A stretch of DNA of 64,000 bases from Rubrivivax benzoatilyticus JA2 = ATCC BAA-35 (GTDB taxonomy: Bacteria; Pseudomonadota; Gammaproteobacteria; Burkholderiales; Burkholderiaceae_C), in the NCBI RefSeq assembly GCF_000190375.1, contig NZ_AEWG01000076.1:78883-142882 (forward strand). Reading direction: 5' to 3'. Every line of letters begins with the position of its first letter. Positions within the stretch are counted from its first letter, which is position 1. The notes beneath the pieces were generated by a model that saw only the letters and a program-made list of their open reading frames with translations, made no database searches and was not told the DNA's origin. A program made the position numbers and the translations under genes. Below, one piece after another: positions 22,976-36,079 of the stretch.

Positions 22976-23956
22976 TCAGTTGCCGCAGTCGACCAGCAGC
23001 TTGCCCAGGGCGCGCCGTGAGGCCATGCGTTCGTAAGCCTGGGGCAAGTCTTCGAGGGCGAAGCGGGCGCCGACGACTGGCTTGACGCGGCCCTCGGCGT
23101 ACCAGCGCGCGAGCTGGCCGATCGCCGCGGCGCTGGCCTGCGGTTCGCGGCGCACGAACTCGCCCCAGAAGACGCCGACGATGGACGCGCCCTTGAGCAG
23201 CGCGAGGTTCCACGGCAGCGCCGGGATCGTGCCGGCGGCGAAGCCGACGACGAGGTAGCGCCCGCGCCAGGCGATCGAACGCAGCGCCGGCTCGGCCAGG
23301 TCGCCGCCGACCGGGTCGTAGACGAGGTCCGGCCCGCGGCCGCCGGTCAGCGCCTTCAGCGCGTCGCGCAGCTTGTCCACCGAGTAGTCGATGGTCGCGT
23401 CGGCGCCCAGCTCGCGGCACAGCGCGCATTTCTCGGCGCTGGACGCGGCGGCGATGACCCGCGCCCCGGCCGCCTTGGCGATCTGCAGCGCCGCGCTGCC
23501 GACGCCCCCGGCGGCCCCCAGCACCAGCACCGTCTCGCCGGCGACGAGGCCGCCGCGGTCGATCAGCGCGTGGTGCGAGGTCCCGTAGGTGAAGGCGAAG
23601 GCCGCCGCGTCCTCCAGCACGAAGCCCGGCGGCAGCGCGATCGCCCGGCCGGCGTCGACGCAGGCGTGGGTGGCGAAGCCGCCATGCGTGCCGATCACGG
23701 CCACCGGCTGGCCGACGGCCAGCGTCGTCACGCCCTCGCCGAGCGCCTCGACGACGCCGGCGAACTCGGCGCCGGGCACGAAGGGCAGGGCAGGCCGCGC
23801 CTGGTACTTGCCCTCGACGATCAGCAGGTCGGGGAAGTTCAGGCTCGCGGCGCGGATCGCCACGCGCACCTCGCCGGGTGCCGGCTCGGGTGTCGGCAGT
23901 TCGCGCCATTGCAGGCCGGCCACGCCGTCCAGCGATTCACAGAGCCAGGCCTTCAT
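22976..23956 (-). CDS. Zinc-independent NADPH:quinone oxidoreductase family protein
   Basis: A 326-residue medium-chain dehydrogenase/reductase. It has the GroES-like fold signature [15 protein letters not shown] and [12 protein letters not shown], the coenzyme motif [19 protein letters not shown], and no catalytic zinc cysteines. Such proteins reduce quinones or enoyl compounds with NADPH. The substrate cannot be told from sequence. It stands alone, divergent from surE, with a good GGAGACGAC upstream of the ATG at 23956. Confidence 0.88.
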   Translation of the reverse strand: MKAWLCESLDGVAGLQWRELPTPEPAPGEVRVAIRAASLNFPDLLIVEGKYQARPALPFVPGAEFAGVVEALGEGVTTLAVGQPVAVIGTHGGFATHACVDAGRAIALPPGFVLEDAAAFAFTYGTSHHALIDRGGLVAGETVLVLGAAGGVGSAALQIAKAAGARVIAAASSAEKCALCRELGADATIDYSVDKLRDALKALTGGRGPDLVYDPVGGDLAEPALRSIAWRGRYLVVGFAAGTIPALPWNLALLKGASIVGVFWGEFVRREPQASAAAIGQLARWYAEGRVKPVVGARFALEDLPQAYERMASRRALGKLLVDCGN

Positions 23957-24052
23957 CGTCGTCTCCTGTCGAGTGCCGCGGGCATCTTAGGCAGCGCGGC
24001 ACCGGCAGGCCGTCGCGAAGGCGACGTCCGGGCGACTCCCTACAATGCTCCG

Positions 24053-24820
24053 ATGCGCATCCTGATCGCCAACGACGACGGTTATCTGGCCCCCGGCATC
24101 GCCGCGCTGGTCAAGGCCTGCGAGGGCCTGGGCACGATCGACGTCATCGCCCCGGAGCAGAACGCCAGCGGCACCTCCAACGCGCTGACGCTGAACCGGC
24201 CGCTGTCGGTGTTCGAGGCGCGAGGCGAGCCGGTGCAGGGCTTTCGCGTCGTCAACGGCACGCCGTCGGACTCGGTGCACGTCGCGCTGACCGGGCTGCT
24301 GCCGCACAAGCCCGACCTGGTGCTCTCGGGCATCAACCAGGGTGCCAACATGGGCGACGACACGCTGTACTCGGGCACCGTCGCTGCGGCGATGGAAGGC
24401 TACCTGTTCGGCATCCCGGCGATCGCCTTCTCGCAGGTGGAGAAGGGCTGGACCCACCTCGACGCCGCCGCCGCGACGGCACGGGCCATCGTCGAGCAGG
24501 TGCTCGCCGGCGGCCCGCCCAGCGGGCCCTGGCTGCTGAACGTCAACATCCCCAACCGCGCCGACGCGGCGTCGCTGCCGCGCCTGGTCACGCGGCTGGG
24601 CCGCCGCCACGCCAGCGAGCCGGTGATCCACCAGACCAACCCGCGTGGCGAGCCGATCTACTGGATCGGCCCGGCCGGCGACGCGCGCGACGCCGGCGAA
24701 GGCACCGATTTCCACGCCGTCGCCCACGGCGCGGTGTCGATCACGCCGCTGCAGGTCGACCTCACCGACCACGCGATGCGTGGCGCCTGGGCGTCCCGGC
24801 TGGGTGTGCCGCTGGCATGA
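24053..24820 (+). CDS. surE: 5'/3'-nucleotidase SurE
   Basis: A 255-residue SurE with the N-terminal metal site [11 protein letters not shown] (Asp8-Asp9 pair), the loop ASGTSNALT and the conserved [27 protein letters not shown]. SurE is a stationary-phase phosphatase acting on nucleoside monophosphates. The start at 24053 gives the canonical N-terminus. It heads the surE-pcm-nlpD-rpoS order, which is widely conserved in proteobacteria. A tandem repeat lies between it and pcm. Confidence 0.97.
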   Translation: MRILIANDDGYLAPGIAALVKACEGLGTIDVIAPEQNASGTSNALTLNRPLSVFEARGEPVQGFRVVNGTPSDSVHVALTGLLPHKPDLVLSGINQGANMGDDTLYSGTVAAAMEGYLFGIPAIAFSQVEKGWTHLDAAAATARAIVEQVLAGGPPSGPWLLNVNIPNRADAASLPRLVTRLGRRHASEPVIHQTNPRGEPIYWIGPAGDARDAGEGTDFHAVAHGAVSITPLQVDLTDHAMRGAWASRLGVPLA

Positions 24821-24962
24821 GCCCGCAGGACATGTCCGGGGCTCATTCCCGCTCGGCGGGACCGGCCGCCAGGCCGAAGGGTGCCCCAGCGAGCCCGCAG
24901 GACTTGTCCGGGGCTCGTTCCCGCCTGGCGGGACCGGCCGAAGGCCGAGGGGTGCCCCGGTG
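24819..24962. repeat. Tandem duplication of a 72-nt unit between surE and pcm
   Basis: Two imperfect copies, 24819-24890 and 24891-24962, both start with GAGCCCGCAGGAC and share TTCCCGC, GGCGGGACCGGCC and GGTGCCCC in register. Each carries a near-palindrome (GGACATGTCC in copy 1, GGACTTGTCC in copy 2). Copy 1 begins inside the surE stop codon and copy 2 ends in the pcm GTG start. The unit fills the whole gap and looks like a duplicated intergenic element. Confidence 0.85.
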
Positions 24963-25772
24963 ACCACCAAGCCGCCGCGCTTTCCGCTCGGGCTGCACCA
25001 CGTGCAGCCGCGTTCACCGGCGCGGCCGGCCACCGACGTGCTGCGCCCGCAGCGCCTGCTGCACGACGCGGCGCGCGACGCCGCACGCCGCGTCGCACCC
25101 AGCGGGCTGGGGCTGGACTCGCCCGCGGTGCGCGAGCGCATGGTGGCCCGCCTGCACGCCGACGGCCTGCGCTGCGAGCCGGTGCTGCGCGCCTTTGCCG
25201 CGGTGCCGCGCCACCACTTCGTCGACAGCGCGCTGGCGATCCAGGCCTACGAGGACACCAGCCTGCCGATCGGCCTCGGCCAGACGATCTCCAAGCCTTC
25301 GGTGGTCGGCCGCATGCTCGCGCTGCTGTTCGGCGGCGAACGTGCCGCGGCCGCCGGCCAGCTCGGCCGCGTGCTGGAGATCGGCACCGGCTGCGGCTAC
25401 CAGACGGCGCTGCTGGCGCATCTGTCGCGCCGCGTCGTCTCGATGGAGCGTCTGAAGCCGCTGCACGACAAGGCCCGCGAGAACCTGGCCGCACTGCGCC
25501 TGCCCGGCGACCTGCGCCTGCTCTACGGCGACGGCCGCCTCGGGCATGCGCCGCTGGCCCCTTACGACAGCATCGTGGCCGCCGCCGGCGGCGAGGACAT
25601 CCCGGCCGCCTGGCTCGACCAGCTGGCCGAAGGCGGGCGCCTCGTCGCCCCGATGCACGATCCGGCCCTGGGCGGACAGGTGCTCGTCGTCGTCGACCGC
25701 CGCCCCGAAGGGCTGAGGCGCCAGATTCACGATGCCGTCCATTTCGTCCCTCTAAAATCCGGCACGGCATGA
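24960..25772 (+). CDS. pcm: Protein-L-isoaspartate O-methyltransferase
   Basis: A 270-residue Pcm with an N-terminal extension of about 50 residues before the core. The core shows VPRHHFVDSALAIQAYEDTS, LPIGLGQTISKPSVVGRML, the SAM loop VLEIGTGCGYQTALLA, and a C-terminal VDRRPEG segment. It repairs isoaspartyl damage in proteins using S-adenosylmethionine. The frame is open further upstream, but the GTG at 24960 is the first sensible start after surE. It sits at the very end of the tandem repeat, so the start is uncertain. Its TGA overlaps the nlpD ATG. Confidence 0.93.
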   Translation: MTTKPPRFPLGLHHVQPRSPARPATDVLRPQRLLHDAARDAARRVAPSGLGLDSPAVRERMVARLHADGLRCEPVLRAFAAVPRHHFVDSALAIQAYEDTSLPIGLGQTISKPSVVGRMLALLFGGERAAAAGQLGRVLEIGTGCGYQTALLAHLSRRVVSMERLKPLHDKARENLAALRLPGDLRLLYGDGRLGHAPLAPYDSIVAAAGGEDIPAAWLDQLAEGGRLVAPMHDPALGGQVLVVVDRRPEGLRRQIHDAVHFVPLKSGTA

Positions 25773-26692
25773 CCTACGACGCACCCCAAGAGTTGAATCG
25801 TCGCGTGACCCGGGGCCGCCCCGCGTCCGCCCTGCTGCCGATGGCCGTCCTCGCCGCCCTGGTGGCCGGCTGCGCCAGCCCGACGCATCGCGCCCCGGTC
25901 GAGGACCGCGGCGGCCGCGGCACCGCGCCTGTCGCCGCCGCCGACGCCGCAGTGAAGCCGCCGCCCGGCCAGGAGAACCTCGGCAAGCCCGGCTACTACG
26001 CCGTCAAGCCCGGCGACACGCTGATCCGCATCGGCCTGGAGAACGGCCAGAACTGGCGCGACATCGCCCGCTGGAACAACCTCGAGAACCCCGACCGCAT
26101 CGAGGTCGGGCAGGTGGTGCGCGTGGTGCCGCCGGCGGCCGAGACCTCGGCCGTCGTCGTGCGCCCGGTGCTGCCGCCGGGCCGCACCGAGGCCCGGCCG
26201 GTGGGCGCGCCGGCCTCCGGTGCGTCGACCGCCGCGTCGTCGGCGACGCCGTCGACGAGCGCGCCCTCCGCGGTCGCCACCCCGGCACCGTCGTCGCCGC
26301 CTCTGGCCGCGCGTGACGGTGACGACGACCTGAACTGGACCTGGCCGGCTTCGGGCCACGTGGCCGCCGGCTTCGACGAGCTGCGCAGCAAGGGCCTAGC
26401 GATCACCGGCAAGGCCGGCGATCCGGTCTTCGCCGCCGCCGACGGCCGTGTCGTCTATGCCGGCTCCGGCCTGCGCGGCTACGGCAACCTCATCATCGTC
26501 AAGCACAACGCCACCTTCCTGTCCGCGTACGCGCACAACCAGACGCTGCTGGTGAAGGAAGACCAGGTCGTGCGCCGCGGCCAGAAGATCGCCGAGATGG
26601 GCTCCAGCGACGCCGACCGGGTGCAGCTGCACTTCGAGATCCGGCGCCAGGGCAAGCCGGTCGATCCGGCGAAGCTGCTGCCCTCGCGGTAG
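25769..26692 (+). CDS. nlpD: Murein hydrolase activator lipoprotein NlpD
   Basis: A 307-residue lipoprotein: signal segment ending in the lipobox LVAGC (Cys35), a LysM domain (about 73-120, [20 protein letters not shown]), an Ala/Pro/Ser-rich linker (about 125-185), and a C-terminal M23-like domain. The domain lacks the usual zinc ligands: the HxH motif reads VQLHFEIR and the first His site reads GLAITG, as in non-catalytic NlpD that activates an amidase. The ATG overlaps the pcm stop. A GTG at residue 13 is an alternative start and would give a shorter signal peptide. Confidence 0.92.
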   Translation: MTYDAPQELNRRVTRGRPASALLPMAVLAALVAGCASPTHRAPVEDRGGRGTAPVAAADAAVKPPPGQENLGKPGYYAVKPGDTLIRIGLENGQNWRDIARWNNLENPDRIEVGQVVRVVPPAAETSAVVVRPVLPPGRTEARPVGAPASGASTAASSATPSTSAPSAVATPAPSSPPLAARDGDDDLNWTWPASGHVAAGFDELRSKGLAITGKAGDPVFAAADGRVVYAGSGLRGYGNLIIVKHNATFLSAYAHNQTLLVKEDQVVRRGQKIAEMGSSDADRVQLHFEIRRQGKPVDPAKLLPSR

Positions 26693-26711
26693 TGCACGCG
26701 GAGCCGGGCGG

Positions 26712-27674
26712 ATGGTCACGCGGCGCGATGCGCACGACGGCCCCGCCGAAGGCTCCGACACGTTCGAACCGGGCGCCGCCCCCGAGGCGCCCGAACTCGC
26801 GGCGTCCCCGCCGCCCGCCGACGGCGAGGCCGAGCACGGCAACACGCTGCAGAGCTATCTGCGCGACATCCGCCGCGCGCCGCTGATGAGCGCCGAGGAG
26901 GAGCACGCGACCGCGGTGCGTGCACGCGCCGGCGACTTCGCGGCGCGCCAGACGATGATCGAGCGCAACCTGCGCCTCGTCGTCAGCATCGCCAAGCACT
27001 ACGTCGGCCGCGGCATGCCGATGATCGACCTGATCGAGGAAGGCAACCTCGGCCTGATGCACGCCACCGGCAAGTTCGAGCCCGAGCGCGGTTTCCGCTT
27101 CTCGACCTACGCCTCGTGGTGGATCCGGCAGAGCATCGAGCGGGCGATCATGCACCAGGCCCGGCTGATCCGGCTGCCGGTGCACGTCGTGCGCGAGCTC
27201 AACCAGGTGCTCAAGGCGCGCCGGGCGCTGGAGTCTTCGCGCCATGGCGAGGCCGAGCGGCCGGTCTCGGTCGACGAGGTCGCCGCGGCGCTGGGTCGCC
27301 CGGTCGACGAGGTCGCCGAGCTGCTGAAACTCGCCGAGCAGCCGACCTCGCTGGACATGCCGCTGGAGCGCGAAGGCGGCGAGTCGATGCTCGACACGGT
27401 GGCCGACGACGATGCCGTCGACCCGCTCGGTCTGACGCTCAGCCGCGAGGCCGTGCACCTGCTGGACCACGGTCTGGCCGAGCTCAACGAGCGCGAGCGC
27501 GAGGTGCTTGCCGGCCGCTTCGGCCTGCACGATCGCGAGCCCGAGACGCTGGAGGAACTGGCCGTGCGACTGGGCCTCACGCGCGAGCGCATCCGCCAGA
27601 TCCAGCAGGAAGCCCTGCTCAAGCTCAAGCGCCGCATGATGCGCCGTGGCGTCGATCGCGACGCGCTGTTCTGA
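26712..27674 (+). CDS. rpoS: RNA polymerase sigma factor RpoS
   Basis: A 320-residue sigma-70 family factor. Region 1.2 appears as [20 protein letters not shown], region 2 as [36 protein letters not shown] and [19 protein letters not shown], and region 4 as [20 protein letters not shown]. Length and position after nlpD identify RpoS, the stationary-phase and general stress sigma factor. The N-terminus (first 40 residues) is acidic and low in conservation. A promoter inside nlpD, known in other species, cannot be confirmed by eye here. Confidence 0.96.
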   Translation: MVTRRDAHDGPAEGSDTFEPGAAPEAPELAASPPPADGEAEHGNTLQSYLRDIRRAPLMSAEEEHATAVRARAGDFAARQTMIERNLRLVVSIAKHYVGRGMPMIDLIEEGNLGLMHATGKFEPERGFRFSTYASWWIRQSIERAIMHQARLIRLPVHVVRELNQVLKARRALESSRHGEAERPVSVDEVAAALGRPVDEVAELLKLAEQPTSLDMPLEREGGESMLDTVADDDAVDPLGLTLSREAVHLLDHGLAELNEREREVLAGRFGLHDREPETLEELAVRLGLTRERIRQIQQEALLKLKRRMMRRGVDRDALF

Positions 27675-27704
27675 GTCGGGGCGCCGGCCCGGGATAATCG
27701 GGGC

Positions 27705-29126
27705 ATGAGTTCAGGTACGGATTGGCTGCAGGTCGAGTCGCTCGACCTCGAGGCCCAGGGCGTCGCGCATCGCGCCGACGGCAAGGTGGTGTTCATCGAA
27801 GGCGCGCTGCCGGGCGAGACCGTGCAGGTGCAGGTCGCGCGGCGCAAGAACCAGTGGGAGCAGGGCGTGCTCTCCGCGCTGGCACGCGAGAGTTCGCAGC
27901 GCGTGCGCCCGGGCTGCCCGCACTTCGGCTTGCATGCCGGCGCTTGCGGCGGCTGCAAGATGCAGCACCTGCATCCGTCGGCCCAGGTCGCCGTCAAGCA
28001 GCGGGTGCTGGAGGACAACCTCTGGCATCTCGGCAAGGTCAAGCCCGAGCGGCTGCTGCGCCCGGTTCACGGGCCGGCCTGGGGGTATCGCTGGCGCGCG
28101 CGGCTGTCGGTGCGCTACGTGCCGAAGAAGGGCACGGTGCTGGTGGGCTTTCACGAGCGCAAGTCGCGCTACGTCGCCGACATGCTCGAGTGCCCGGTGC
28201 TGCCGGCCCAGGTCAGCGCGATGCTGCCGGCGCTGCGCGAGCTGGTCGGCGCGATGGAGCAGCGAGACCGCCTGCCGCAGATCGAGCTGGCCGCCGGCGA
28301 CGAGGTCGTCGCGCTGGTGCTGCGCCACCTCGAGCCCTTGTCGGCCGGCGATGCGGCCAGGCTGCGCGCCTTCGGTGCTGAGCACGGTGTGCAGTGGTGG
28401 CTGCAGCCCAAGGGGCCGGAGACCGTTCACCGTCTCGACGACGGTGGGCCGCAGCTCTCTTACTCGCTGCCGGAGTACGGCGTGACGATGCCGTTCAAGC
28501 CGACCGACTTCACGCAGGTGAACCCGCAGATCAACCGCGTGCTCGTCGACCGCGCGGTGCGGCTGCTCGACCCGAAGCCGCACGAACGTGTCGTCGACTG
28601 GTTCTGCGGCCTGGGCAACTTCACGCTGCCGCTGGCGCGGCGTGCGGCCGCGGTGCACGGCATAGAAGGCAGCGAGACGCTGGTGCAGCGGGCGCGCGAC
28701 AACGCCGCCGCCAACGGCCTCGCGGCCAACACCAGCTTTGCCGCGCGCAACCTGTTCGAGATGAGCGCCGACGAGCTGATGACCAGCGGCGCCGCCGACG
28801 CCTGGCTCGTCGACCCGCCGCGCGAAGGCGCGTTCGCGCTCGCCAAGTCGCTGGCCGAGCTGCGCGGCCGCGAAGGCTGGACGCCGCCGCGGCGCATCGT
28901 CTACGTCAGCTGCAACCCGGCGACGCTGGCGCGCGACGCCGGGCTGATCGTGCACCTGGCGGGCTTCCGCTGCGTCGCCGCGGGCGTCGTCAACATGTTC
29001 CCGCACACCGCCCACGTCGAGAGCGTCGCGGTGTTCGAGCGCACCGAGGCGGCGCTCGGCCCGCGCCCCGAGGGCGAGGCGCAGCCGGAGCTCGCCGGGG
29101 TGGAAGTCGCGCCCGAGGCTGGCTGA
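27705..29126 (+). CDS. rlmD: 23S rRNA (uracil-C5)-methyltransferase RlmD
   Basis: A 473-residue TrmA/RlmD-family enzyme. An N-terminal TRAM-like domain is followed by cysteines placed to bind a [4Fe-4S] cluster (Cys71, Cys81, Cys84 and Cys163), the SAM region [17 protein letters not shown], and the catalytic nucleophile in [13 protein letters not shown]. It makes m5U in 23S rRNA (position 1939 in E. coli). The cluster separates it from TrmA. It is 30 nt behind rpoS and ends at a strong terminator. Confidence 0.94.
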   Translation: MSSGTDWLQVESLDLEAQGVAHRADGKVVFIEGALPGETVQVQVARRKNQWEQGVLSALARESSQRVRPGCPHFGLHAGACGGCKMQHLHPSAQVAVKQRVLEDNLWHLGKVKPERLLRPVHGPAWGYRWRARLSVRYVPKKGTVLVGFHERKSRYVADMLECPVLPAQVSAMLPALRELVGAMEQRDRLPQIELAAGDEVVALVLRHLEPLSAGDAARLRAFGAEHGVQWWLQPKGPETVHRLDDGGPQLSYSLPEYGVTMPFKPTDFTQVNPQINRVLVDRAVRLLDPKPHERVVDWFCGLGNFTLPLARRAAAVHGIEGSETLVQRARDNAAANGLAANTSFAARNLFEMSADELMTSGAADAWLVDPPREGAFALAKSLAELRGREGWTPPRRIVYVSCNPATLARDAGLIVHLAGFRCVAAGVVNMFPHTAHVESVAVFERTEAALGPRPEGEAQPELAGVEVAPEAG

Positions 29127-29148
29127 CGCGTCCGCGACGCACAAGAAA

Positions 29149-29170
29149 AACGGGGCCCTCGGGCCCCGTT
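29149..29170. terminator. Bidirectional terminator between rlmD and the Bax-inhibitor-like gene
   Basis: A perfect 9-bp stem AACGGGGCC / GGCCCCGTT with a 4-nt loop, preceded by an A-rich run (29143-29150) that gives a U-tract in minus-strand transcripts. It serves both convergent genes. Confidence 0.85.
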
Positions 29171-29189
29171 CTCGTTGCTCGTGCGAGCG

Positions 29190-29885
29190 TCAGTCGCGTT
29201 CGCCGCCGAAGATGCCCAGCAGCATCAGCAGGCTCTGGAACACGTTGTAGATGTCCAGGTAGATCGCCAGCGTGGCGCTGATGTAGTTCGTCTCGCCGCC
29301 GTCGATGACACGCTTGACGTCGACCAGCATGAAGGCCGAGAAGATGCCGATCGCGGCGACCGACAGCGTCAGCATCAGCGCGCTGGACTGCACGAAGATG
29401 TTGATGACGCCAGCGACCAGCAGCAGGATCGCGCCGACGAACAGGAACTTCGACAGGTTCGACAGGTCGCGCTTGACCACCGTGGCCAGCGAGGCCATCG
29501 CGAAGAACACCGCCGCGGTGCCGCCGAAGGCGGTCATGATCAGCGACGCGCCGTTCGAGAAGCCGAGGATGGCCGCCAGCATGCGCGACAGCATCAGGCC
29601 CATGAAGAACGTGAAGCCGAGCAGCACGCCGACGCCGGCCGCCGAGTTCTTGGTCTTCTCGATCGCGAACATGAACGCGAACGCGCCGCCGAGGAAGACC
29701 AGCGCGCTCATGCCCATGCCGAGGCTGGCCGTGATGCCGGTGGTGACGCCGATCCAGGCACCGAGCACGGTCGGCACGAGAGACAGCGCGAGCAGCGCAT
29801 AGGTGTTGCGCAGGACGCGGTTGCGCTGCGCGGTCAGAACGCCGCCGCCTGCGAAACCGCCGTAGGTGGGCGAAGTGCGATCCAT
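29190..29885 (-). CDS. Bax inhibitor-1/YccA family membrane protein
   Basis: A 231-residue protein with seven hydrophobic segments and the family features NTYALLALSLVPTVLGAWIG at the first helix and a C-terminal FGGERD. Segments near AVFFAMASLATVVKRDLSNL fit the family. In E. coli YccA modulates the FtsH protease; whether this one does so is unknown, though ftsH lies 7 kb away. It is monocistronic, flanked by a terminator and by the carA leader region. Confidence 0.93.
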   Translation of the reverse strand: MDRTSPTYGGFAGGGVLTAQRNRVLRNTYALLALSLVPTVLGAWIGVTTGITASLGMGMSALVFLGGAFAFMFAIEKTKNSAAGVGVLLGFTFFMGLMLSRMLAAILGFSNGASLIMTAFGGTAAVFFAMASLATVVKRDLSNLSKFLFVGAILLLVAGVINIFVQSSALMLTLSVAAIGIFSAFMLVDVKRVIDGGETNYISATLAIYLDIYNVFQSLLMLLGIFGGERD

Positions 29886-30198
29886 CAGACCTCCGAAGGG
29901 GGTTGTGACAAAGACGACTCTTTGAGTCGGAAAGCAATTGTAGGTTCCGTCATTCGTCGAATGGCCCCGCGGCGCCCTGGGCTGTTCTCCTGGCGGGGCA
30001 GGCGGCGGGAAGTGCCGCCTCCGCGGCTGCGGCCACGGGGCTGTATCACGATCGTTGACCGGTGGGTGCCACGAATCGGCTATACTCAGCAGGTTTACCC
30101 GCCATCACCGCAGCCCTAGCGAAACTCCGTCGTCGGTTTCCCCCTCGGACCACCCTTCACCGGGTGGCGCTGGGCGCGCGAATCCCGGAGCTTTTCAC
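29886..30198. other. 313-nt gene-free region before carA
   Basis: It holds the minus-strand leader of the Bax-inhibitor-like gene (its SD is at the right spacing before 29885) and the carA leader. A TTGACC (30055-30060) and TATACT (30081-30086) stand out, but the spacer is 20 nt, longer than ideal. No hairpin or riboswitch was recognised, and there is no short frame I would defend. Confidence 0.5.
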
Positions 30199-31353
30199 TT
30201 GCTGCCCGTCCTGCCCCCCGCACTCCTCGCACTCGCAGACGGCACGACCTTCCTCGGTACCTCGATCGGCGCGCCCGGTCGGACCGTCGGCGAGGTGGTG
30301 TTCAACACCGCGCTCACCGGCTACCAGGAAATCCTCACCGACCCGAGCTATTGCCGGCAGATCGTCACGCTGACGTATCCGCACATCGGCAACGTCGGCG
30401 TCAACGAGGAAGACGTCGAGGCCGCCAAGGTTCACGCCGCCGGCCTGGTCATCAAGGACCTGCCGCTGCGCGTCTCCAACTTCCGCGCCACGCTGTCGCT
30501 GGCGCAGTACCTCGAGCGCGAGGGCACGGTGGCCATCGCCGGCATCGACACCCGCCGCCTGACGCGCGTGCTGCGCACGACCGGCGCGCAGAACGGCTGC
30601 ATCGTCAGCTTCGTGCCCGGCACCGTCGTCGGTGAAGCCGAGATCGCCGCCGCCGTCGCCGCCGCCCAGGCCGCGCCGTCGATGGCCGGGCTGGACCTGG
30701 CTCAGGTCGTGTCGGCCGACGCGCCCTACGAGTGGACCGAGACCTCCTGGCAGCTCGGCCGTGGCCACGGCACGCTGACCGACGCGAAGTTCCACGTCGT
30801 CGCCTACGACTTCGGCGTCAAGCGCAACATCCTGCGCCTGCTGGCCGACCGCGGCTGCCGCGTCACCGTCGTGCCGGCGAAGACGCCGGCCGCCGAGGTG
30901 TTCAAGCTGAAGCCCGACGGCGTCTTCCTCAGCAACGGCCCCGGGGACCCGGAGCCTTGCGACTACGCCATCGCCGCGGCGCGCGAGATCATCGACGCCG
31001 GCGTGCCGACCTTCGGCATCTGCCTGGGCCACCAGATCATGGCCCTGGCCTCGGGTGCGAAGACCTTCAAGATGAAGTTCGGCCACCACGGCGGCAACCA
31101 TCCGGTGAAGGACCTGGACAGTGGCCGCGTCAGCATCACCAGCCAGAACCACGGCTTCGCGGTCGACGAGAAGACGCTGGGTGCCAACCTGCGCCCCACG
31201 CACGTCAGCCTGTTCGACGGCACGCTGCAGGGCCTGGCCCGCACCGACCGCCCGGCCTTCTGCTTCCAGGGACACCCCGAGGCCAGCCCCGGCCCGCACG
31301 ACATCGGCTACCTGTTCGACCGCTTCGTGGCGCTGATGCAAGAGAGAGCCTGA
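30199..31353 (+). CDS. carA: Carbamoyl-phosphate synthase small subunit
   Basis: A 384-residue glutaminase subunit. The N-terminal half has [15 protein letters not shown] and [17 protein letters not shown], and the class I amidotransferase half has the nucleophile in [13 protein letters not shown] and the His-Glu pair in [12 protein letters not shown]. It supplies ammonia to CarB for arginine and pyrimidine synthesis. The start is a TTG at 30199: a CGGAG lies 8 nt upstream, and no ATG or GTG near the conserved N-terminus is in frame. An ATG far upstream would add an implausible tail. Confidence 0.95.
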   Translation: MLPVLPPALLALADGTTFLGTSIGAPGRTVGEVVFNTALTGYQEILTDPSYCRQIVTLTYPHIGNVGVNEEDVEAAKVHAAGLVIKDLPLRVSNFRATLSLAQYLEREGTVAIAGIDTRRLTRVLRTTGAQNGCIVSFVPGTVVGEAEIAAAVAAAQAAPSMAGLDLAQVVSADAPYEWTETSWQLGRGHGTLTDAKFHVVAYDFGVKRNILRLLADRGCRVTVVPAKTPAAEVFKLKPDGVFLSNGPGDPEPCDYAIAAAREIIDAGVPTFGICLGHQIMALASGAKTFKMKFGHHGGNHPVKDLDSGRVSITSQNHGFAVDEKTLGANLRPTHVSLFDGTLQGLARTDRPAFCFQGHPEASPGPHDIGYLFDRFVALMQERA

Positions 31354-31356
31354 CCC

Positions 31357-34602
<3,246 letters not shown>

Positions 34603-34619
34603 ACTCCGGCCCTTCGCTG

Positions 34620-34658
34620 ATCCGCCGCAGGCGCCCGACCGGGCCCCTGCGGCGGATT
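34620..34658 (+). terminator. Hairpin between carB and greA
   Basis: A 12-bp perfect stem ATCCGCCGCAGG / CCTGCGGCGGAT with a 15-nt GC-rich loop. Only a short T-rich stretch (TTCACTTTG) follows, so termination may be partial and greA may be expressed by read-through. Confidence 0.55.
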
Positions 34659-34686
34659 CACTTTGTCCGAACACAAGACGCTCACC

Positions 34687-35164
34687 ATGGCCACCATCCC
34701 CCCTGACCCGGCGCGGCGCCGAAAAGCTGAAGGAAGAACTGCAACGCCTGAAGACCGTCGAGCGCCATGCGGTCATCCAGGCCATCGCCGAGGCTCGTGC
34801 CCAGGGCGACCTGTCCGAGAACGCCGAGTACGACGCGGCCAAGGACAAGCAGGGCTTCATCGAAGGCCGGATCAAGGAGCTCGAGGGCAAGCTCGCCGCG
34901 GCCCAGGTCATCGACCCGTCGGCGCTGGACGCCGGCGGCAAGGTCGTCTTCGGCGCCACGGTCGACCTCGCCGACGAGGACACCGGGGCCGAGGTCACCT
35001 ACCAGATCGTCGGTGACGACGAGGCCGACCTGAAGGAAGGCCGGATCTCGATCAGCAGCCCGATCGCGCGCGCGCTGATCGGCAAGATGGCCGGCGACGT
35101 CGCCGAGGTGCAGGCGCCGGGCGGCGTCAGGCACTGGGAGATCGTCGAGGTGAAGTACCTCTGA
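34687..35164 (+). CDS. greA: Transcription elongation factor GreA, with a +1 frameshift near the start
   Basis: The ATG at 34687 begins MATIP and then loses frame. From 34703 a second frame encodes [20 protein letters not shown] through to EIVEVKYL and the TGA at 35162-35164. The whole is 478 nt; removing one base from the C6 run at 34698-34703 gives exactly 158 codons, the usual GreA length. The coiled-coil hairpin ([20 protein letters not shown]) and FKBP-like C-terminus are intact. GreA rescues backtracked RNA polymerase. The extra C is probably a sequence error, but a real mutation or slippage site is possible. No in-frame alternative start precedes it. Confidence 0.85.
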
Positions 35165-35166
35165 CG

Positions 35167-35607
35167 ATGGCGCTGCAGCGCTGGAGTCGCCTGCTGCCGG
35201 GCCTGTGGGCCGGCTGGCTGCTGTGCGTCGCGCTGCTGGCAACGCCGGCGGGGTTCGCGCTGCTGCCGCAGGCCGACGCCGGCCGGCTGGCCGCGCGCAT
35301 GCTGGCGCAGGAAGCCTATACCAGCCTCGCGCTGGGCGTCGTGATGGTGCTGCTGGAGCGTGCCTGCGTGCGGCGTGATGGCGGCGCGCAGTTCTCGTGG
35401 GGCTTCGGCCTGGCGCTGGGTGCGATCTTCTGCACCGTCGCCGGCTACTTCGTCATCCAGCCGATGATGCCGGCGGCGCGCCTGGGGCAGGGGCCGTTGT
35501 CGTTCGGCGCCCTGCATGCGATCAGCAGCGCGTTCTACGCGCTCAAGTGCATCCTCGTGATGGTGCTGGCCTGGCGCGCGACGCTCAGTCCGAGACCTTC
35601 TTCTTGA
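35167..35607 (+). CDS. DUF4149-type membrane protein
   Basis: A 146-residue protein with four hydrophobic segments (about 10-30, 48-63, 77-98 and 115-138) and the stretch [14 protein letters not shown], which fits DUF4149 proteins found next to greA/yhbY in betaproteobacteria. Function unknown. The ATG is 2 nt after the greA stop, so co-expression is likely. Its 3' end overlaps the convergent yhbY gene by 23 nt. Confidence 0.75.
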   Translation: MALQRWSRLLPGLWAGWLLCVALLATPAGFALLPQADAGRLAARMLAQEAYTSLALGVVMVLLERACVRRDGGAQFSWGFGLALGAIFCTVAGYFVIQPMMPAARLGQGPLSFGALHAISSAFYALKCILVMVLAWRATLSPRPSS

Positions 35608-36058
35608 CGCTGGTGGCGCGCGGCTTCACGCGCTTGATCTGGCCGCCGGCGGTGACCCGCTGGTTGCCATAGACCTTGACCTTCGTGACCGTCGCGCGGT
35701 GGTTGCCGCTCTTGGAGAACTTGACCAGCTTGACGACACGCGGCCCCGGCTTGCGGTCCTCGCGCTCGGTCTTCTCCTTGGCCGGGATCGGGCGCCACAG
35801 CACCAGCAGCTTGCCGATCTGCTGCACCGGCGCGGCGTTCAGCTCGCCGGCCAGCTGGGCCATCATCGCCGCACGGGCGTTGCGGTCGTCGGAGAAGATG
35901 CGGACCTTGATCAGTCCGTGGGCGTTCAGCGCCGCGTCGGTCTCCTTGACCACCGCGGGGGTCAGGCCGTCGGCTCCGATCAGGACGACCGGGTCGAGGT
36001 GGTGGGCGTCGGCGCGGTGTTGCTTGCGCTCGGCAGGCGTGAGTTCAATGGCGGGCAT
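35585..36058 (-). CDS. yhbY: YhbY-type CRM-domain RNA-binding protein
   Basis: A 157-residue protein: a CRM domain (residues 1-97, [20 protein letters not shown], then [12 protein letters not shown] and [11 protein letters not shown]) followed by a basic tail rich in Lys/Arg that is longer than in E. coli YhbY. CRM proteins bind pre-50S ribosomal particles. It is divergent from rlmE, another 50S-related gene, with 21 nt between start codons, an arrangement common in proteobacteria. Confidence 0.9.
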   Translation of the reverse strand: MPAIELTPAERKQHRADAHHLDPVVLIGADGLTPAVVKETDAALNAHGLIKVRIFSDDRNARAAMMAQLAGELNAAPVQQIGKLLVLWRPIPAKEKTEREDRKPGPRVVKLVKFSKSGNHRATVTKVKVYGNQRVTAGGQIKRVKPRATSVKKKVSD

Positions 36059-36079
36059 CGCCGTATTATCGACCGACGA

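Noticed and set aside
24645..25768. A minus-strand frame opposite pcm
   Set aside because: Arg/Ala/Pro-rich shadow product with no motif; pcm on the plus strand has clear methyltransferase motifs.
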